Positions 47,801-56,636 of a stretch of 64,000 nucleotides of DNA are shown here, one piece after another; positions within the stretch are counted from its first letter, which is position 1, and every line of letters begins with the position of its first letter. The stretch lies in NCBI GenBank assembly GCA_035626595.1, contig DASPNJ010000067.1, positions 3,834-67,833 on the forward strand. The letters run 5' to 3'. The notes below the pieces were generated by a model, which saw nothing but the letters and a program-made list of their open reading frames with translations, had not been told where the DNA came from and searched no databases. The position numbers and the translations under genes were made by a program. Origin of the DNA: JAQGMV01 sp035626595 (GTDB lineage: Bacteria > Pseudomonadota > Gammaproteobacteria > Burkholderiales > SG8-41).

Positions 47801-48609
47801 CGGGCCTGCACCTTCGCGAGGAACCCGGCATAGGCGAGGGCGCACGCGTCCGGGATCTCGGCCGTCATGCTATGGCTCGCGCCGGGAAATTCGACGTACG
47901 TGAGATCGCGCACGTATTCGCGCATGCGCGCGTACTCGCTGCGCTCCACCATCGGATCCGGGTCGGGCACCCCGAGCATGATCGGCATCTCGAGCTCGCG
48001 CAGCCGCTCCGTGAAATCGTCGCTCGCCATCAGCGGAACGAAGCGCGCGAGGAACTGCGGCGTCACGCCTTCCGCGGAATCGATGTACCAGCGCAGGTGT
48101 TCCGCGCTCGCGTCGCCGATGCGATCGCGCGCCGTTTCTTCGAGAAACTTGCGCACGCCGTCGCGGCCGACGCGCTCGAGCCAGTTGCCTTTCGCGGGAC
48201 GGCTCGGCGGAATGCCGGCGGTCGCCGCATACAGGGCGAGCGACGCGAAACGCTGCGGGTGACGCAGCGCGGTGCGGCCGGCGATCATGCCGCCCGCCGA
48301 CGATCCCATCACGTGCGCGCGCTGCGCACCGCAGTGGTCGACGAGCTCGGTCAGATCGAGCGCGAGCCGCTCGTGCGTGAGTCCGCCATCCGGACCGGGC
48401 TCCGACTTGCCGTGGCCCCGGATGTCCGGGCGCACGACGCGATAGCTGCGGGCGAGATGCGGCACCCATGCGAAGAGCCGCAGCGCGCTGCCCAGGCCGG
48501 GATGCAGCAGCACGACGAGCGGCGCCTCTTTCCACGGATCGGTGAAATCGTCGTAGTGGTAGTGGAGCTGCGTGCCGTCGCTTGCCGTCCAGTACGATGC
48601 GTGCGTCAT
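47797..48609 (-). CDS. Alpha/beta hydrolase (paralogue 4)
   Basis: This 270-residue hydrolase has Ser104 in GSSAGG, LHPGLGSALRL at the oxyanion hole and PGASHSMTAEIP with the catalytic His. Its opening, TASDGTQLHYHYDDFTDPWK, matches the other three copies. It is the first gene of the long minus-strand operon; its promoter must lie in the 152-bp gap shared with the divergent TctC gene. Confidence 0.88.
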   Translation of the reverse strand: MTHASYWTASDGTQLHYHYDDFTDPWKEAPLVVLLHPGLGSALRLFAWVPHLARSYRVVRPDIRGHGKSEPGPDGGLTHERLALDLTELVDHCGAQRAHVMGSSAGGMIAGRTALRHPQRFASLALYAATAGIPPSRPAKGNWLERVGRDGVRKFLEETARDRIGDASAEHLRWYIDSAEGVTPQFLARFVPLMASDDFTERLRELEMPIMLGVPDPDPMVERSEYARMREYVRDLTYVEFPGASHSMTAEIPDACALAYAGFLAKVQAR

Positions 48610-48761
48610 CTCGCGCGAGCGGGGGAGCCGTTTCTTTATCGGGGGTGATCGAGCGGGGTGCAGCGCGATCGATTATAGGCGGCGCTTTCTCGCAGCGGCA
48701 ACACGCATATAGTGGACCGCGCTGTTTGCTATTCTCCGGAGGCAACACCCGAGGAGGCCAC

Positions 48762-49739
48762 ATGAAAGCAATTAACAGAACTGCGATCGCGCTCGCTGCT
48801 GCCGCACTGGCGGCAGGCGCGAACGTTTACGCAGCGCAGGACGCGAGCGCTTATCCTTCGAAACCGATCCGGCTCATCGTGCCGTTCTCTCCCGGCGGCA
48901 GTGCCGACAACCTTGCGCGCACGCTGCAGCCCGCGCTGAGCGCGGTGCTCGGCCAATCGGTGGTGATCGACAACCGCGGCGGCGCGAGCGGCATCATCGG
49001 GAGCGAGATTGCCGCGCGCGCCCCCGCCGACGGCTACACGCTGCTACTCATCACGACGACGCACACCGTGAACCCGAGCCTCATCAAGAAGCTGCCATAC
49101 GACACGATCAAGGACTTCGCGCCGATGTCGCTCGCGGTGTCGCAGGCGAACATCCTCGCGGTGCATCCGTCGGTGCCGGCGAAGTCGGTCAAGGAGCTCG
49201 TCGCGCTGGCCAGGTCGAAGCCGCTGACCTACGCGTCCGGCGGCAACGGCAGCTCGCCGCACCTCTCGGGCGAGCTCTTCAAGCTCGTCGCGGGCGTGGA
49301 CATCACGCACGTGCCGTTCAAGGGCTCGGGCCCCGGCGTCGCCGCGCTGCTCGGCGGCCAGGTCGCGATGATGTTCGCCGGCCCGCTCGCGTTCGAGGCG
49401 CACATCAAGGCCGGAAAGATCCGCCCCCTGGCCGTCGCCGCGAACAAGCGCTCATCCGTTCTCCGCGACCTGCCGACGATGGCGGAAGCGGGCTTCCCGG
49501 GCATCGAGACGGGCACGTGGTACGGCGTCATCGGACCGGCGGCAACGCCGCCGGCTATCGCGCAGACGGTCCACGAGGCGGTCGTGAAAACGATGGCGCA
49601 GCCGGAGGTCAACGCGCGGCTGCTCGCGCAGGGCGTGGACATCGTCGGCGCCGGCCCGCGCGAGTTCGGCAAGATCCTGCGCGCGGAGGTCGAGAAGTGG
49701 TCGAAGCTCGTCAAGCGCGCCGGCATCACGCCGGGGTAG
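48762..49739 (+). CDS. Bug/TctC family periplasmic receptor
   Basis: This 325-residue receptor has a signal peptide ending NVYAAQ, then AYPSKPIRLIVPFSPGGSAD and VVIDNRGGASG. ATG 48762 follows GAGGAGGCCAC. It is transcribed divergently from the hydrolase operon. In the gap, TATAGT at about 48714 with a weak upstream TTTCTC is the best -10 candidate. A toxin-antitoxin pair follows. Confidence 0.9.
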   Translation: MKAINRTAIALAAAALAAGANVYAAQDASAYPSKPIRLIVPFSPGGSADNLARTLQPALSAVLGQSVVIDNRGGASGIIGSEIAARAPADGYTLLLITTTHTVNPSLIKKLPYDTIKDFAPMSLAVSQANILAVHPSVPAKSVKELVALARSKPLTYASGGNGSSPHLSGELFKLVAGVDITHVPFKGSGPGVAALLGGQVAMMFAGPLAFEAHIKAGKIRPLAVAANKRSSVLRDLPTMAEAGFPGIETGTWYGVIGPAATPPAIAQTVHEAVVKTMAQPEVNARLLAQGVDIVGAGPREFGKILRAEVEKWSKLVKRAGITPG

Positions 49740-49775
49740 ATGACCGCACGCGCGCGGACCAGCACGCTCCTGGGA

Positions 49776-49797
49776 TGTAGCACTCGCGTGCTACACT
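49776..49797 (+). promoter_or_regulatory. Palindromic operator and -10 box of the toxin-antitoxin operon
   Basis: Perfect 8-bp arms TGTAGCAC (49776-49783) and GTGCTACA (49788-49795) around TCGC. The right arm contains a -10 box, TACACT (49792-49797). Ribbon-helix-helix antitoxins autoregulate through such palindromes over their promoter. The antitoxin gene starts 27 bp downstream. Confidence 0.75.
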
Positions 49798-49823
49798 GAG
49801 CGCTTCGGTTGACCGGGTGCTCA

Positions 49824-50108
49824 ATGTCCACTACGACGATTCGCCTTTCCAAAGAGCTCAGGGATAAGGTTGCGCGCGCCGCAGAGCGCACAGGCCAGAC
49901 GCCGCACAGCTTCATTCTGGAAGCCATCGCCGAGAAGGCCGAGCTCGAAGAGCGCCGGGCGGCTTTCATCGAAACCGCGGAAAAGCGGTACGCTGCTATC
50001 GTCGCGTCCGGAAAGACGGTCGCCTGGTCGGAGATGCGTCGATATCTGCAGCGGCGGATTTCCGGAAACCGCGTTGTCCGGCCTAAACCGCGCCGTCTCG
50101 TGCCATAA
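49824..50108 (+). CDS. Ribbon-helix-helix antitoxin
   Basis: This 94-residue protein opens MSTTTIRLSKELRDKVARAA, the beta strand and first helix of a ribbon-helix-helix (CopG/ParD-like) DNA-binding domain, continuing to SFILEAIAEKAELEE. The basic C-terminal half would bind and neutralise the toxin. ATG 49824 is preferred over an upstream in-frame start because the DNA-contacting strand begins there. The toxin gene starts 3 bp after its stop, and a palindrome lies in front. Confidence 0.88.
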   Translation: MSTTTIRLSKELRDKVARAAERTGQTPHSFILEAIAEKAELEERRAAFIETAEKRYAAIVASGKTVAWSEMRRYLQRRISGNRVVRPKPRRLVP

Positions 50109-50111
50109 CGC

Positions 50112-50414
50112 GTGGCCCGCATCGAGCTCGCTCCGGAGTTGACGGACGACTTCGATCGCATCGTGGATCACCTTCTCGCGCACGAGGCGCCAGATGCAGC
50201 CTCGCGGCTGCGCGACATCATCGGCGCGATCGATATTCTCGGGGAGAACCCGTTGATTGGCCGGCTCCTCGCAGCCGATCTTCGCGAGCTGGTGATCGGA
50301 CGTCGTGCTCACGGCTACGTCGCGCTGTATCGCTACGTGGAGGAGGTAGACACGGTGTTCGTCCTGGCCATTCGCGCTCAGAAAGAATCAGGCTACGGGC
50401 GGGATCTTCCTTGA
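50112..50414 (+). CDS. RelE/ParE family toxin
   Basis: This 100-residue protein has the RelE/ParE fold pattern: IELAPELTDDFDRIVDHLL, NPLIGRLLAADLRELVIG, GYVALYRYVEEVDTVFVLAI and terminal RAQKESGY. ParE members poison gyrase, RelE members cut ribosome-bound mRNA; the sequence favours the ParE branch but does not settle the target. It uses GTG 50112, tightly linked to the antitoxin gene. Confidence 0.87.
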   Translation: MARIELAPELTDDFDRIVDHLLAHEAPDAASRLRDIIGAIDILGENPLIGRLLAADLRELVIGRRAHGYVALYRYVEEVDTVFVLAIRAQKESGYGRDLP

Positions 50415-50503
50415 GGCCATTGCGCTGGAAGCGAGCCGTTCTTGTAGCGCTTCGCCGCACCGCATACCATCTGACTCCGGAGTCAAAACCACAGATCGTG
50501 CGC

Positions 50504-51478
50504 ATGCAACCCTTTCGTCTGCTCTTGCTGATCCCGATTGTTCTCGCCGCTGCGTTCGGTGCCGAGGTTCACGCGCAGGCGTATCCGGCCCGGCCGGTGC
50601 GCTTCATCGTGCCGTTCGCAGCCGGCGGCGCCGCCGACCTGCTCGCGCGGCTCGTGGGCCGGCAGCTCGGGGAGAGCTGGGGCCAGCAGGTCATCGTCGA
50701 CAATCGCGCGGGCGCCGGCGGGATCATCGGCATGCAGATCGCGGCGAAAGCGCCTGCCGACGGCTACACGCTGCTCATGGGCTCGTCCAGCACGCTTGCC
50801 GTGAATCCCGCGCTCTCGCCGCAACGTCATTACGACCCGGTCGCGGACTACACGCCGATCAGCCAGGTCGCCGTGGTGCCGATCCTCATGGTCGCGCATC
50901 CTTCGGTGCCCGTGCGCTCGATCGCCGAGCTCATACAGCTTGCGAAGGCGAAGCCCGGCGACCTGACCTATTCGTCCAGCGGCGTGGGCGCGACGCCGCA
51001 CATCACGGCTGAGCTCTTCCGCTCGGCCGCCGGAATTCAGCTCCTGCACGTGCCGACCAAAGGCGGCAGCATCGCCGTCAACGAGCTCCTGGGCGGGCAT
51101 GTGAACCTGACGTTCGGCGCGATCTCGACCTCGCTCCCGCATCTTCAGGCCGGCCGCATGCGCGCGCTCGGCGTCACGACGCCCAGGCGCTCTCCGGTGC
51201 TGCCTGACGTGCCTGCCATCGCCGAGAGCGTACCGGGCTTCGAGGTGATCCAGTGGTTCGGCGTCTTCACGCCGGCCGGTGTCCCGCGCGCGCTGACGGA
51301 GAAGATCGCCCGCGACGTCGGCGCCGTCGTCGCGTCGTCCGCGTACCGCGACGTGCTGTTGCGGCAGGGCATCGAACCCACCGGCTCGACAGCGCCCGCC
51401 GCGTTTGCCGCGTACGTCCGCAATGAAGTCGCGCTCTGGCCGAAGCGCCTGAAGCAGGCAGGCATCAAGAGCGAATGA
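50504..51478 (+). CDS. Bug/TctC family periplasmic receptor
   Basis: This 324-residue receptor begins MQPFRLLLLIPIVLAAAFGA (cleavage near VHAQ) and continues AYPARPVRFIVPFAAGGAAD, VIVDNRAGAGGI. The frame is open back to 50411, but the signal peptide fixes ATG 50504, which has no strong ribosome-binding site. Its stop overlaps the start of the acyl-CoA synthetase gene (ATGA), tying receptor and CoA-activating enzyme together. Confidence 0.9.
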   Translation: MQPFRLLLLIPIVLAAAFGAEVHAQAYPARPVRFIVPFAAGGAADLLARLVGRQLGESWGQQVIVDNRAGAGGIIGMQIAAKAPADGYTLLMGSSSTLAVNPALSPQRHYDPVADYTPISQVAVVPILMVAHPSVPVRSIAELIQLAKAKPGDLTYSSSGVGATPHITAELFRSAAGIQLLHVPTKGGSIAVNELLGGHVNLTFGAISTSLPHLQAGRMRALGVTTPRRSPVLPDVPAIAESVPGFEVIQWFGVFTPAGVPRALTEKIARDVGAVVASSAYRDVLLRQGIEPTGSTAPAAFAAYVRNEVALWPKRLKQAGIKSE

Positions 51479-53616
51479 CGGCACAGTCGCTGGAACCCGG
51501 CAAGACACCCGCACTCGACAGGCTTTTCAATCCACGCGGGATCGCAGTCGTCGGCGCCACGAGCGATCTCACCCGCAGCGGCGGCCAGACGATCGCCGCG
51601 CTGAAGAGCTACGGCTACACGGGCGGCATCTATCCGGTGAATCCGAATCGCGCCGAAATCGCGGGGCTGCGCTGCTTTCGCTCGCTCGCGCACATCGATG
51701 GCGATTGCGATGTGGCGGTCATCGCGCGGCCGGCAGCGCAGGTGCCGGGTGTAATGGACGAGTGCGGCGCGCGCGGCATCCGTTATGCGGTCGTCATCGG
51801 CGCCGGCTTTCGCGAAAGCGGACCGGAAGGCGCGCAGATCGAGGCGGACATGCTCGCGCGGGCACGGGCGCACGGCATCCGGTTCGTCGGCCCGAACGGT
51901 CTCGGTCTGGTGAACGTGCACGCAAACGTGTACGCCGCATTCGGCAGCTTCACGCGGCCACCCGATTTCACGCCCGGCGCGGTGTCCGCCGTCGTGCAGA
52001 GCGGCGGCTTCGGCAACGGCCTGCTCGTCCGATGCGCACTCGGCGGCGTGGGCTTTCGTTACGTGGTGGCAAGCGGCAACGAGACCGATCTCGGCGCGGC
52101 CGAGCTGATCGACGCCTACGTCGACGATCCGCAGACACGCGTGATCCTCGCCTATCTCGAAGGCGCCGCGGACGGCGTCAAGTTTGTCGCCGCCGCCCGG
52201 CGCGCGCTCGAATGCGCGAAGCCGGTCATCGTGTGGAAGGGCGGCAAGACGCGCCAGGGCGTCCGCGCCGCCGCGTCGCATACGGCGAGCATGACCGGCA
52301 CGTACGACATGTATCGCGCGGCGTTCCGCGAATGCGGCGTGATCGAAGTGGACGAGATGGAAGAGGCAGCGGAATTCGCGCAGTGCCTGCTGGCCGGGCG
52401 CTTGCCGAAAGGCCGTGACGTCGCGTTGATCGGCGGATCGGGCGGCTCGTCGGTCGTGTTTTCGGATACCGCCGACGAGGAGGGGCTCGAGCTTGCGCCG
52501 CTCGCCGATCACACGACGGCGGTGGTGCGGGCTTCACTCCCGTCGATCGGGTCGATCCGCAATCCGATCGACTACACGGCCGGCAATCCGCGGCCTGAAA
52601 CGCGTGCCGAGTACGCGCGCGCGTTCGAGGCCGTGCTCAACGATCCGGGTATCCACCAGCTCGGCGTGATGTTCGCGTCGGCTTACACGCGCCAGCTCGA
52701 GGTCGGGGCGGAGATCCTGCGCGACTGCGTGCAGACCTGCGACAAGCCGGTGATCGCGTTCTCCGTCATGCCCGAGGACATCATGGGCGACGCGACGCGC
52801 ATTCTCGCGGAGGCGCGCATTCCGCTGCTGCGTTCGCCGCGGCGCGTCGCGCGCGCGATGGGCATGCTGGCCGACTATGCTCAGGCGCTGCAGCGGCGCG
52901 ATCGGCACGCGCGCGCGCTCGCTTTCGAAGCGTTGGACCTGCCCGGGATCGCCCCGGGCGCGACCACGCTCGACGAGCGCGAGGCGAAGGCGCTACTCGC
53001 AGGCGCCGGCGTGTCGGTCACCCGCGATGTCGTCCTGCCGCGGAGCGGCCGCGTGGAGGCCGCAGGTCTGACTTTTCCGGTCGTCGCCAAGATCCTGTCG
53101 CGCGATATCGCGCACAAGAGTGACGTGGGCGGCGTGCGCCTCGGCATTCCGGACGCCGCTGCGCTCGCGGCCGCGGCGAGCGACATGCTCGCCAACGTGC
53201 AGCAGGCCAAACCCCATGCGCACGTCGATGGCGTGCTCGCCTGCGAAATGGTGACCGACGGTGTCGAGATGCTGGTCGGCGTCGTGAACGATCCCGGCTT
53301 CGGACCGGTCGTGGCGCTCGGCCTCGGCGGTGTGCTGACGGAAGTGCTGAACGACGTCACGCACCGCATCGCGCCATTCACCTTGGAGGATGCACGGGAC
53401 ATGATCGCGGAGCTCAAAGGGAGCAAGATTCTCGACGGTGTCCGCGGCAAGCCGCCGTCCGACGTCGAGGCCCTTGCGCGTGCCCTGGTGTGCATCTCAC
53501 GGCTTGCATGGCAACTACGCGACCGCCTCGTCGAACTGGACGTGAATCCGCTGATCGTGCGTCCGAAAGGCAAAGGCGCGATCGCGGCGGACGCGCTCGT
53601 GGTTTTTCGGGCGTAG
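51475..53616 (+). CDS. NDP-forming acyl-CoA synthetase (acetate-CoA ligase family)
   Basis: This 713-residue protein fuses all parts of an NDP-forming acyl-CoA synthetase: a CoA-binding domain (GIAVVGATSD, VGPNGLGLVN), a ligase domain with the phosphorylated His (H269 in AASHTASMTG) and a C-terminal ATP-grasp domain (VVAKILSRDIAHKSDVGGVR, LVELDVNPLIV). It activates a carboxylic acid with ATP/ADP and CoA. Translational coupling to the TctC gene upstream suggests that the receptor's ligand is its substrate. Confidence 0.9.
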   Translation: MTAQSLEPGKTPALDRLFNPRGIAVVGATSDLTRSGGQTIAALKSYGYTGGIYPVNPNRAEIAGLRCFRSLAHIDGDCDVAVIARPAAQVPGVMDECGARGIRYAVVIGAGFRESGPEGAQIEADMLARARAHGIRFVGPNGLGLVNVHANVYAAFGSFTRPPDFTPGAVSAVVQSGGFGNGLLVRCALGGVGFRYVVASGNETDLGAAELIDAYVDDPQTRVILAYLEGAADGVKFVAAARRALECAKPVIVWKGGKTRQGVRAAASHTASMTGTYDMYRAAFRECGVIEVDEMEEAAEFAQCLLAGRLPKGRDVALIGGSGGSSVVFSDTADEEGLELAPLADHTTAVVRASLPSIGSIRNPIDYTAGNPRPETRAEYARAFEAVLNDPGIHQLGVMFASAYTRQLEVGAEILRDCVQTCDKPVIAFSVMPEDIMGDATRILAEARIPLLRSPRRVARAMGMLADYAQALQRRDRHARALAFEALDLPGIAPGATTLDEREAKALLAGAGVSVTRDVVLPRSGRVEAAGLTFPVVAKILSRDIAHKSDVGGVRLGIPDAAALAAAASDMLANVQQAKPHAHVDGVLACEMVTDGVEMLVGVVNDPGFGPVVALGLGGVLTEVLNDVTHRIAPFTLEDARDMIAELKGSKILDGVRGKPPSDVEALARALVCISRLAWQLRDRLVELDVNPLIVRPKGKGAIAADALVVFRA

Positions 53617-53692
53617 CTGCGTCGGCGACCGACTGACGGTTCGAGCACGGAAACATCGCGCTCATCCTGTGTAAGGGAGAGTGAGCAGCCGC

Positions 53693-54271
53693 ATGGATCT
53701 CGGTGCCGTAATCCAGCAGTACGGTTATGCCGTCGTGTTCGCGGGCGCGCTCGTCGAAGGGGAGACCGTGCTTGCGCTTGCCGGCGTTGCCGCGCGCCGC
53801 GGATACCTGGACCTCGGCTGGGTCATCGCGATCGCGGCGTTTGCCGGGTTCATCGGCGACCAACTCTACTTCATGCTGGGCCGCAGATTCGGGCCGACGC
53901 TCCTGCTGCGGTTCCCCCGGCTTTCGGCAGCGGTCGAGCGCGCCGACGCAATCATCGAGCGCCACGAGACCGCGCTGATCCTGGGCGTGCGGTTCATGTA
54001 CGGCTTGCGCGTGGCAGGACCGCTTGCGTTCGGCGCCGGCCCCACGCGGTGGTGGCGCTTTGCGGTGCTGAACTTCATCAGCGCGATGGTGTGGGCGCCG
54101 CTCTTCACCGGTGCAGGGTACGTGCTGGCCGACGCGCTCGAAGGCATGCTGGGCGATCTCGAGAGTATCGAGCACCTCGTATTCATTGCCGTCGCTGTCG
54201 CTGGTTGCGCGTTCTGGCTGATGAAGCCGCGCGTCCGGACGGCACGGCGACGAACGCGGCCGAGCGAATGA
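53693..54271 (+). CDS. DedA family membrane protein
   Basis: This 192-residue membrane protein (196 from GTG 53681) has the DedA signature: GYAVVFAGALVEGETVLALAG at the start, then GFIGDQLYFMLGRRFG and a conserved RFMYGLRVAGPLAFG segment with the functionally important Arg residues. DedA proteins are lipid flippase-like and affect membrane homeostasis. The opening MDLGAVIQQYG favours the ATG at 53693. It stands alone between the synthetase and an MFS gene. Confidence 0.86.
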   Translation: MDLGAVIQQYGYAVVFAGALVEGETVLALAGVAARRGYLDLGWVIAIAAFAGFIGDQLYFMLGRRFGPTLLLRFPRLSAAVERADAIIERHETALILGVRFMYGLRVAGPLAFGAGPTRWWRFAVLNFISAMVWAPLFTGAGYVLADALEGMLGDLESIEHLVFIAVAVAGCAFWLMKPRVRTARRRTRPSE

Positions 54272-54381
54272 GCAGCGCGTTCCATTAGCACAAACAGGAG
54301 CGGCCGCACGACTTCGGTGCGCGCGCATTCTGAAGCCGCGCGCTGGTGTATGTTCGAACCCAGATTCGTCGAACACCCCCG

Positions 54382-55542
54382 ATGTTGACGCTTTACCTTC
54401 TCGTTCTGACCGCATTGAGCGGCACCGCTGTGCGCGCCGGCAACATGGTGCTCGTGTTGTACGCGGTCAAGCTCGGCTCCTCCGCTTTCGTGATCGGTTT
54501 GCTCGGCGCCATGTTCGCCGTGCTGCCGATGATCTTTTCGATGCCCGCCGGCAAGCTCGTCGATCGCTACGGCTCCCGGCCGGTGCTGGTGTTCTGCGTG
54601 GCGGGCAGCGGCCTGGGATTGCTCGTGCCGTGGGCGCTGCCGGGCTTCACGGCGATGTTCATCGCGGCGGCGCTGATCGGGCTTTCGCTCGCCATGGTGG
54701 TGCCGTTGCAGAACCTGATGGGCCTCATCAGCACGCCGGAAACGCGCGCGCGCAACTTCGCGAACTTCAGCCTCGGAATGGGGACCGCGAACCTGCTCGG
54801 ACCGCTGATCGGCGGTTTCTTCGTCGATCTCGCAGGCCCGGCGGCGACCTGTCTCTACCTGTCGCTGCTCAACGTCGTCGCTGCCGCGATGCTCATCGCG
54901 TGGGGAGGCCGTCTGCCCCGCGCATCCGCGGAAGCACGCGCCAAGGCCAAGGCGGCCACGGGCAGCGTGTTCGCGATCCTGAAAATCGGCGCCGTCCGAC
55001 GCTCGGTCGCCACCAGCAGCCTGCTCAACACCGGCCGCGACCTCTACCAGGTCTACTTCCCGGTCTACGCGCACGGGATCGGGCTGTCCGCATCCCTCAC
55101 CGGGATCGTGCTCGCCACGAACTTCGGCGCCGAGCTCACCGTGCGCCTCTTTCTCTCGCGCCTGCTGAAGAAGCTCAATGAGGAGCAGCTACTCTCGTAC
55201 TGCTTTTTCGTCGGTGCCGTCGCGCTGGTGCTGATGCCTTTTTTCGAAAGCGTGTATGTGCTCGTCGTGCTCTCGTTCATGCTGGGGCTCGGCATGGGCT
55301 GCGGCCAGCCGATCATCACCATGCTGATGTACAGCTATTCGCCGAGCGGCCGGACAGGCGAGGCGCTCGGGCTGCGCATGACGTTCATTCACCTGACGAA
55401 GCTGATCGGTCCGATTGCATTCGGTGCGATCGGCAGCGCCGCGGGCCTGGCTGCGATGTTCGCCGTAGAGGCGGCCGTCCTGGCCGGCGGCGGCTGGCTG
55501 AGCCGGCCGAGAACGCGTCGGCAGCCTCCCGGCACCCCGTAA
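54382..55542 (+). CDS. MFS transporter
   Basis: This 386-residue protein has about twelve helices, motif A in AGKLVDRYGSRPVLVF after helix 2 and FSLGMGTANLLGPLIGGFFV around helix 5. The basic central loop (ASAEARAKAKAATG) separates the halves. It may be an exporter, since drug-efflux MFS proteins share the helix-5 pattern, but the substrate is not evident. The frame opens at 54346, yet ATG 54382 begins the first helix. Confidence 0.85.
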   Translation: MLTLYLLVLTALSGTAVRAGNMVLVLYAVKLGSSAFVIGLLGAMFAVLPMIFSMPAGKLVDRYGSRPVLVFCVAGSGLGLLVPWALPGFTAMFIAAALIGLSLAMVVPLQNLMGLISTPETRARNFANFSLGMGTANLLGPLIGGFFVDLAGPAATCLYLSLLNVVAAAMLIAWGGRLPRASAEARAKAKAATGSVFAILKIGAVRRSVATSSLLNTGRDLYQVYFPVYAHGIGLSASLTGIVLATNFGAELTVRLFLSRLLKKLNEEQLLSYCFFVGAVALVLMPFFESVYVLVVLSFMLGLGMGCGQPIITMLMYSYSPSGRTGEALGLRMTFIHLTKLIGPIAFGAIGSAAGLAAMFAVEAAVLAGGGWLSRPRTRRQPPGTP

Positions 55543-55574
55543 CGGGGCTGCCGGTACCTAGCCATATCGAGCGC

Positions 55575-56573
55575 CTAACCGAGCCGCTCGGCGAGCGCGA
55601 CGAGCTGCCGATGCACCTCGGCCGCGATCGGGATGCCGCTCCTGCGATTGCGCTCCCGTTCGCGGAACGCCCGCTCGGACGGAATGCGCACGGGCTCGCC
55701 CGGATCGAGCGGCGGCGTGCTGCGGATGTTTTCGACGAGATCCTGCAACGCGGCTTCGAATTCGCCGCGCGGCATCAGCACTTCCGGATCGAACACGAGG
55801 AACATGAACGCGTAGTCCTGCTTCGGCGCGTACGCTCGCGCGGAGCCGGCCAGCAGACACATCGCCTGGATGCCGAGCGAGAGCGCATAGCCGCGATGGC
55901 CGCCGAACGCGAACACGCCGCCTTTGAGCGCTTCGTCCGGATCAGTGGTCGGAGCGCCTTGCGAATCGACGGCAATGCCTTCGGGCAGCGTTTGCGCGGT
56001 GCGCGCGCGCAGAATGATCTCACCGAGCATCATGCCCGCGGTGCCGAGATCGATGATGAGCGGATCTTTCGGCCCGGGAAACGCGAAGGCGATCGGATTC
56101 GTCCCCAGCGCAGGCTTGGCGCCGCCATGCGGCAGCACGAGATGCGTGCCGGTCGCGAGATGGATGCCGACGAACCCTTCGCGCGCGATATGCTCGAGGT
56201 AGTACGCGTTGCGCCCGCTCATCTGGCTGCGGTACATGCCGACGATCGCGATGCGGCTCTTCTTCGCCTTCGCGATCGCGACGCGCATCGCCTGATACAC
56301 CGCGTAATAACCGACGTTGTTGCCGCCGTCCATGAGCGCCGAGATCTCGGTCTCGTGCGCGACGCTGACCGGACTGCGCGGCTCGTGGGTGCGCGGGCTG
56401 TCGTTGATCGTGAGGATGCGCGGCAGGCCGGCGAAGCGGTAGCCGCAGAGCGCAGCGTCCACGAGATGCGCGGTGATGACTTGCGCCTGTTCGTCCGGGA
56501 AGCCGATGGCGCGCAGCGCCCTCACGCCGAGGGTCGTGGCTTCCCCGATGCTCAAGATGATGTCGTTACTCAT
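55575..56573 (-). CDS. Ldh family NAD(P)-dependent oxidoreductase
   Basis: This 332-residue protein is a member of the malate/L-lactate/ureidoglycolate dehydrogenase (Ldh_2) family, unrelated to Rossmann-type lactate dehydrogenases. Segments such as GNNVGYYAVYQAMRVAIAKA, MSGRNAYYLEHIAREGFVGI, ALGTNPIAFAFPG and GGHRGYALSLGIQ are typical. It oxidises a 2-hydroxy acid. ATG 56573 is chosen over 56609, as the family fold starts there. It follows a LysR gene on the same strand by 63 bp and is likely under its control. Confidence 0.88.
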   Translation of the reverse strand: MSNDIILSIGEATTLGVRALRAIGFPDEQAQVITAHLVDAALCGYRFAGLPRILTINDSPRTHEPRSPVSVAHETEISALMDGGNNVGYYAVYQAMRVAIAKAKKSRIAIVGMYRSQMSGRNAYYLEHIAREGFVGIHLATGTHLVLPHGGAKPALGTNPIAFAFPGPKDPLIIDLGTAGMMLGEIILRARTAQTLPEGIAVDSQGAPTTDPDEALKGGVFAFGGHRGYALSLGIQAMCLLAGSARAYAPKQDYAFMFLVFDPEVLMPRGEFEAALQDLVENIRSTPPLDPGEPVRIPSERAFRERERNRRSGIPIAAEVHRQLVALAERLG

Positions 56574-56636
56574 GCAAATATCCGGCGGTCGAAGCATATA
56601 TGACGGCACGCCCGCCGTTCGACACGCGCGGGGCTT

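Noticed and set aside
44342..48609. Assembly duplication as the reason for four similar hydrolases
   Set aside because: The copies differ across most of their length, including active-site segments, and have different flanks, so they are old paralogues.
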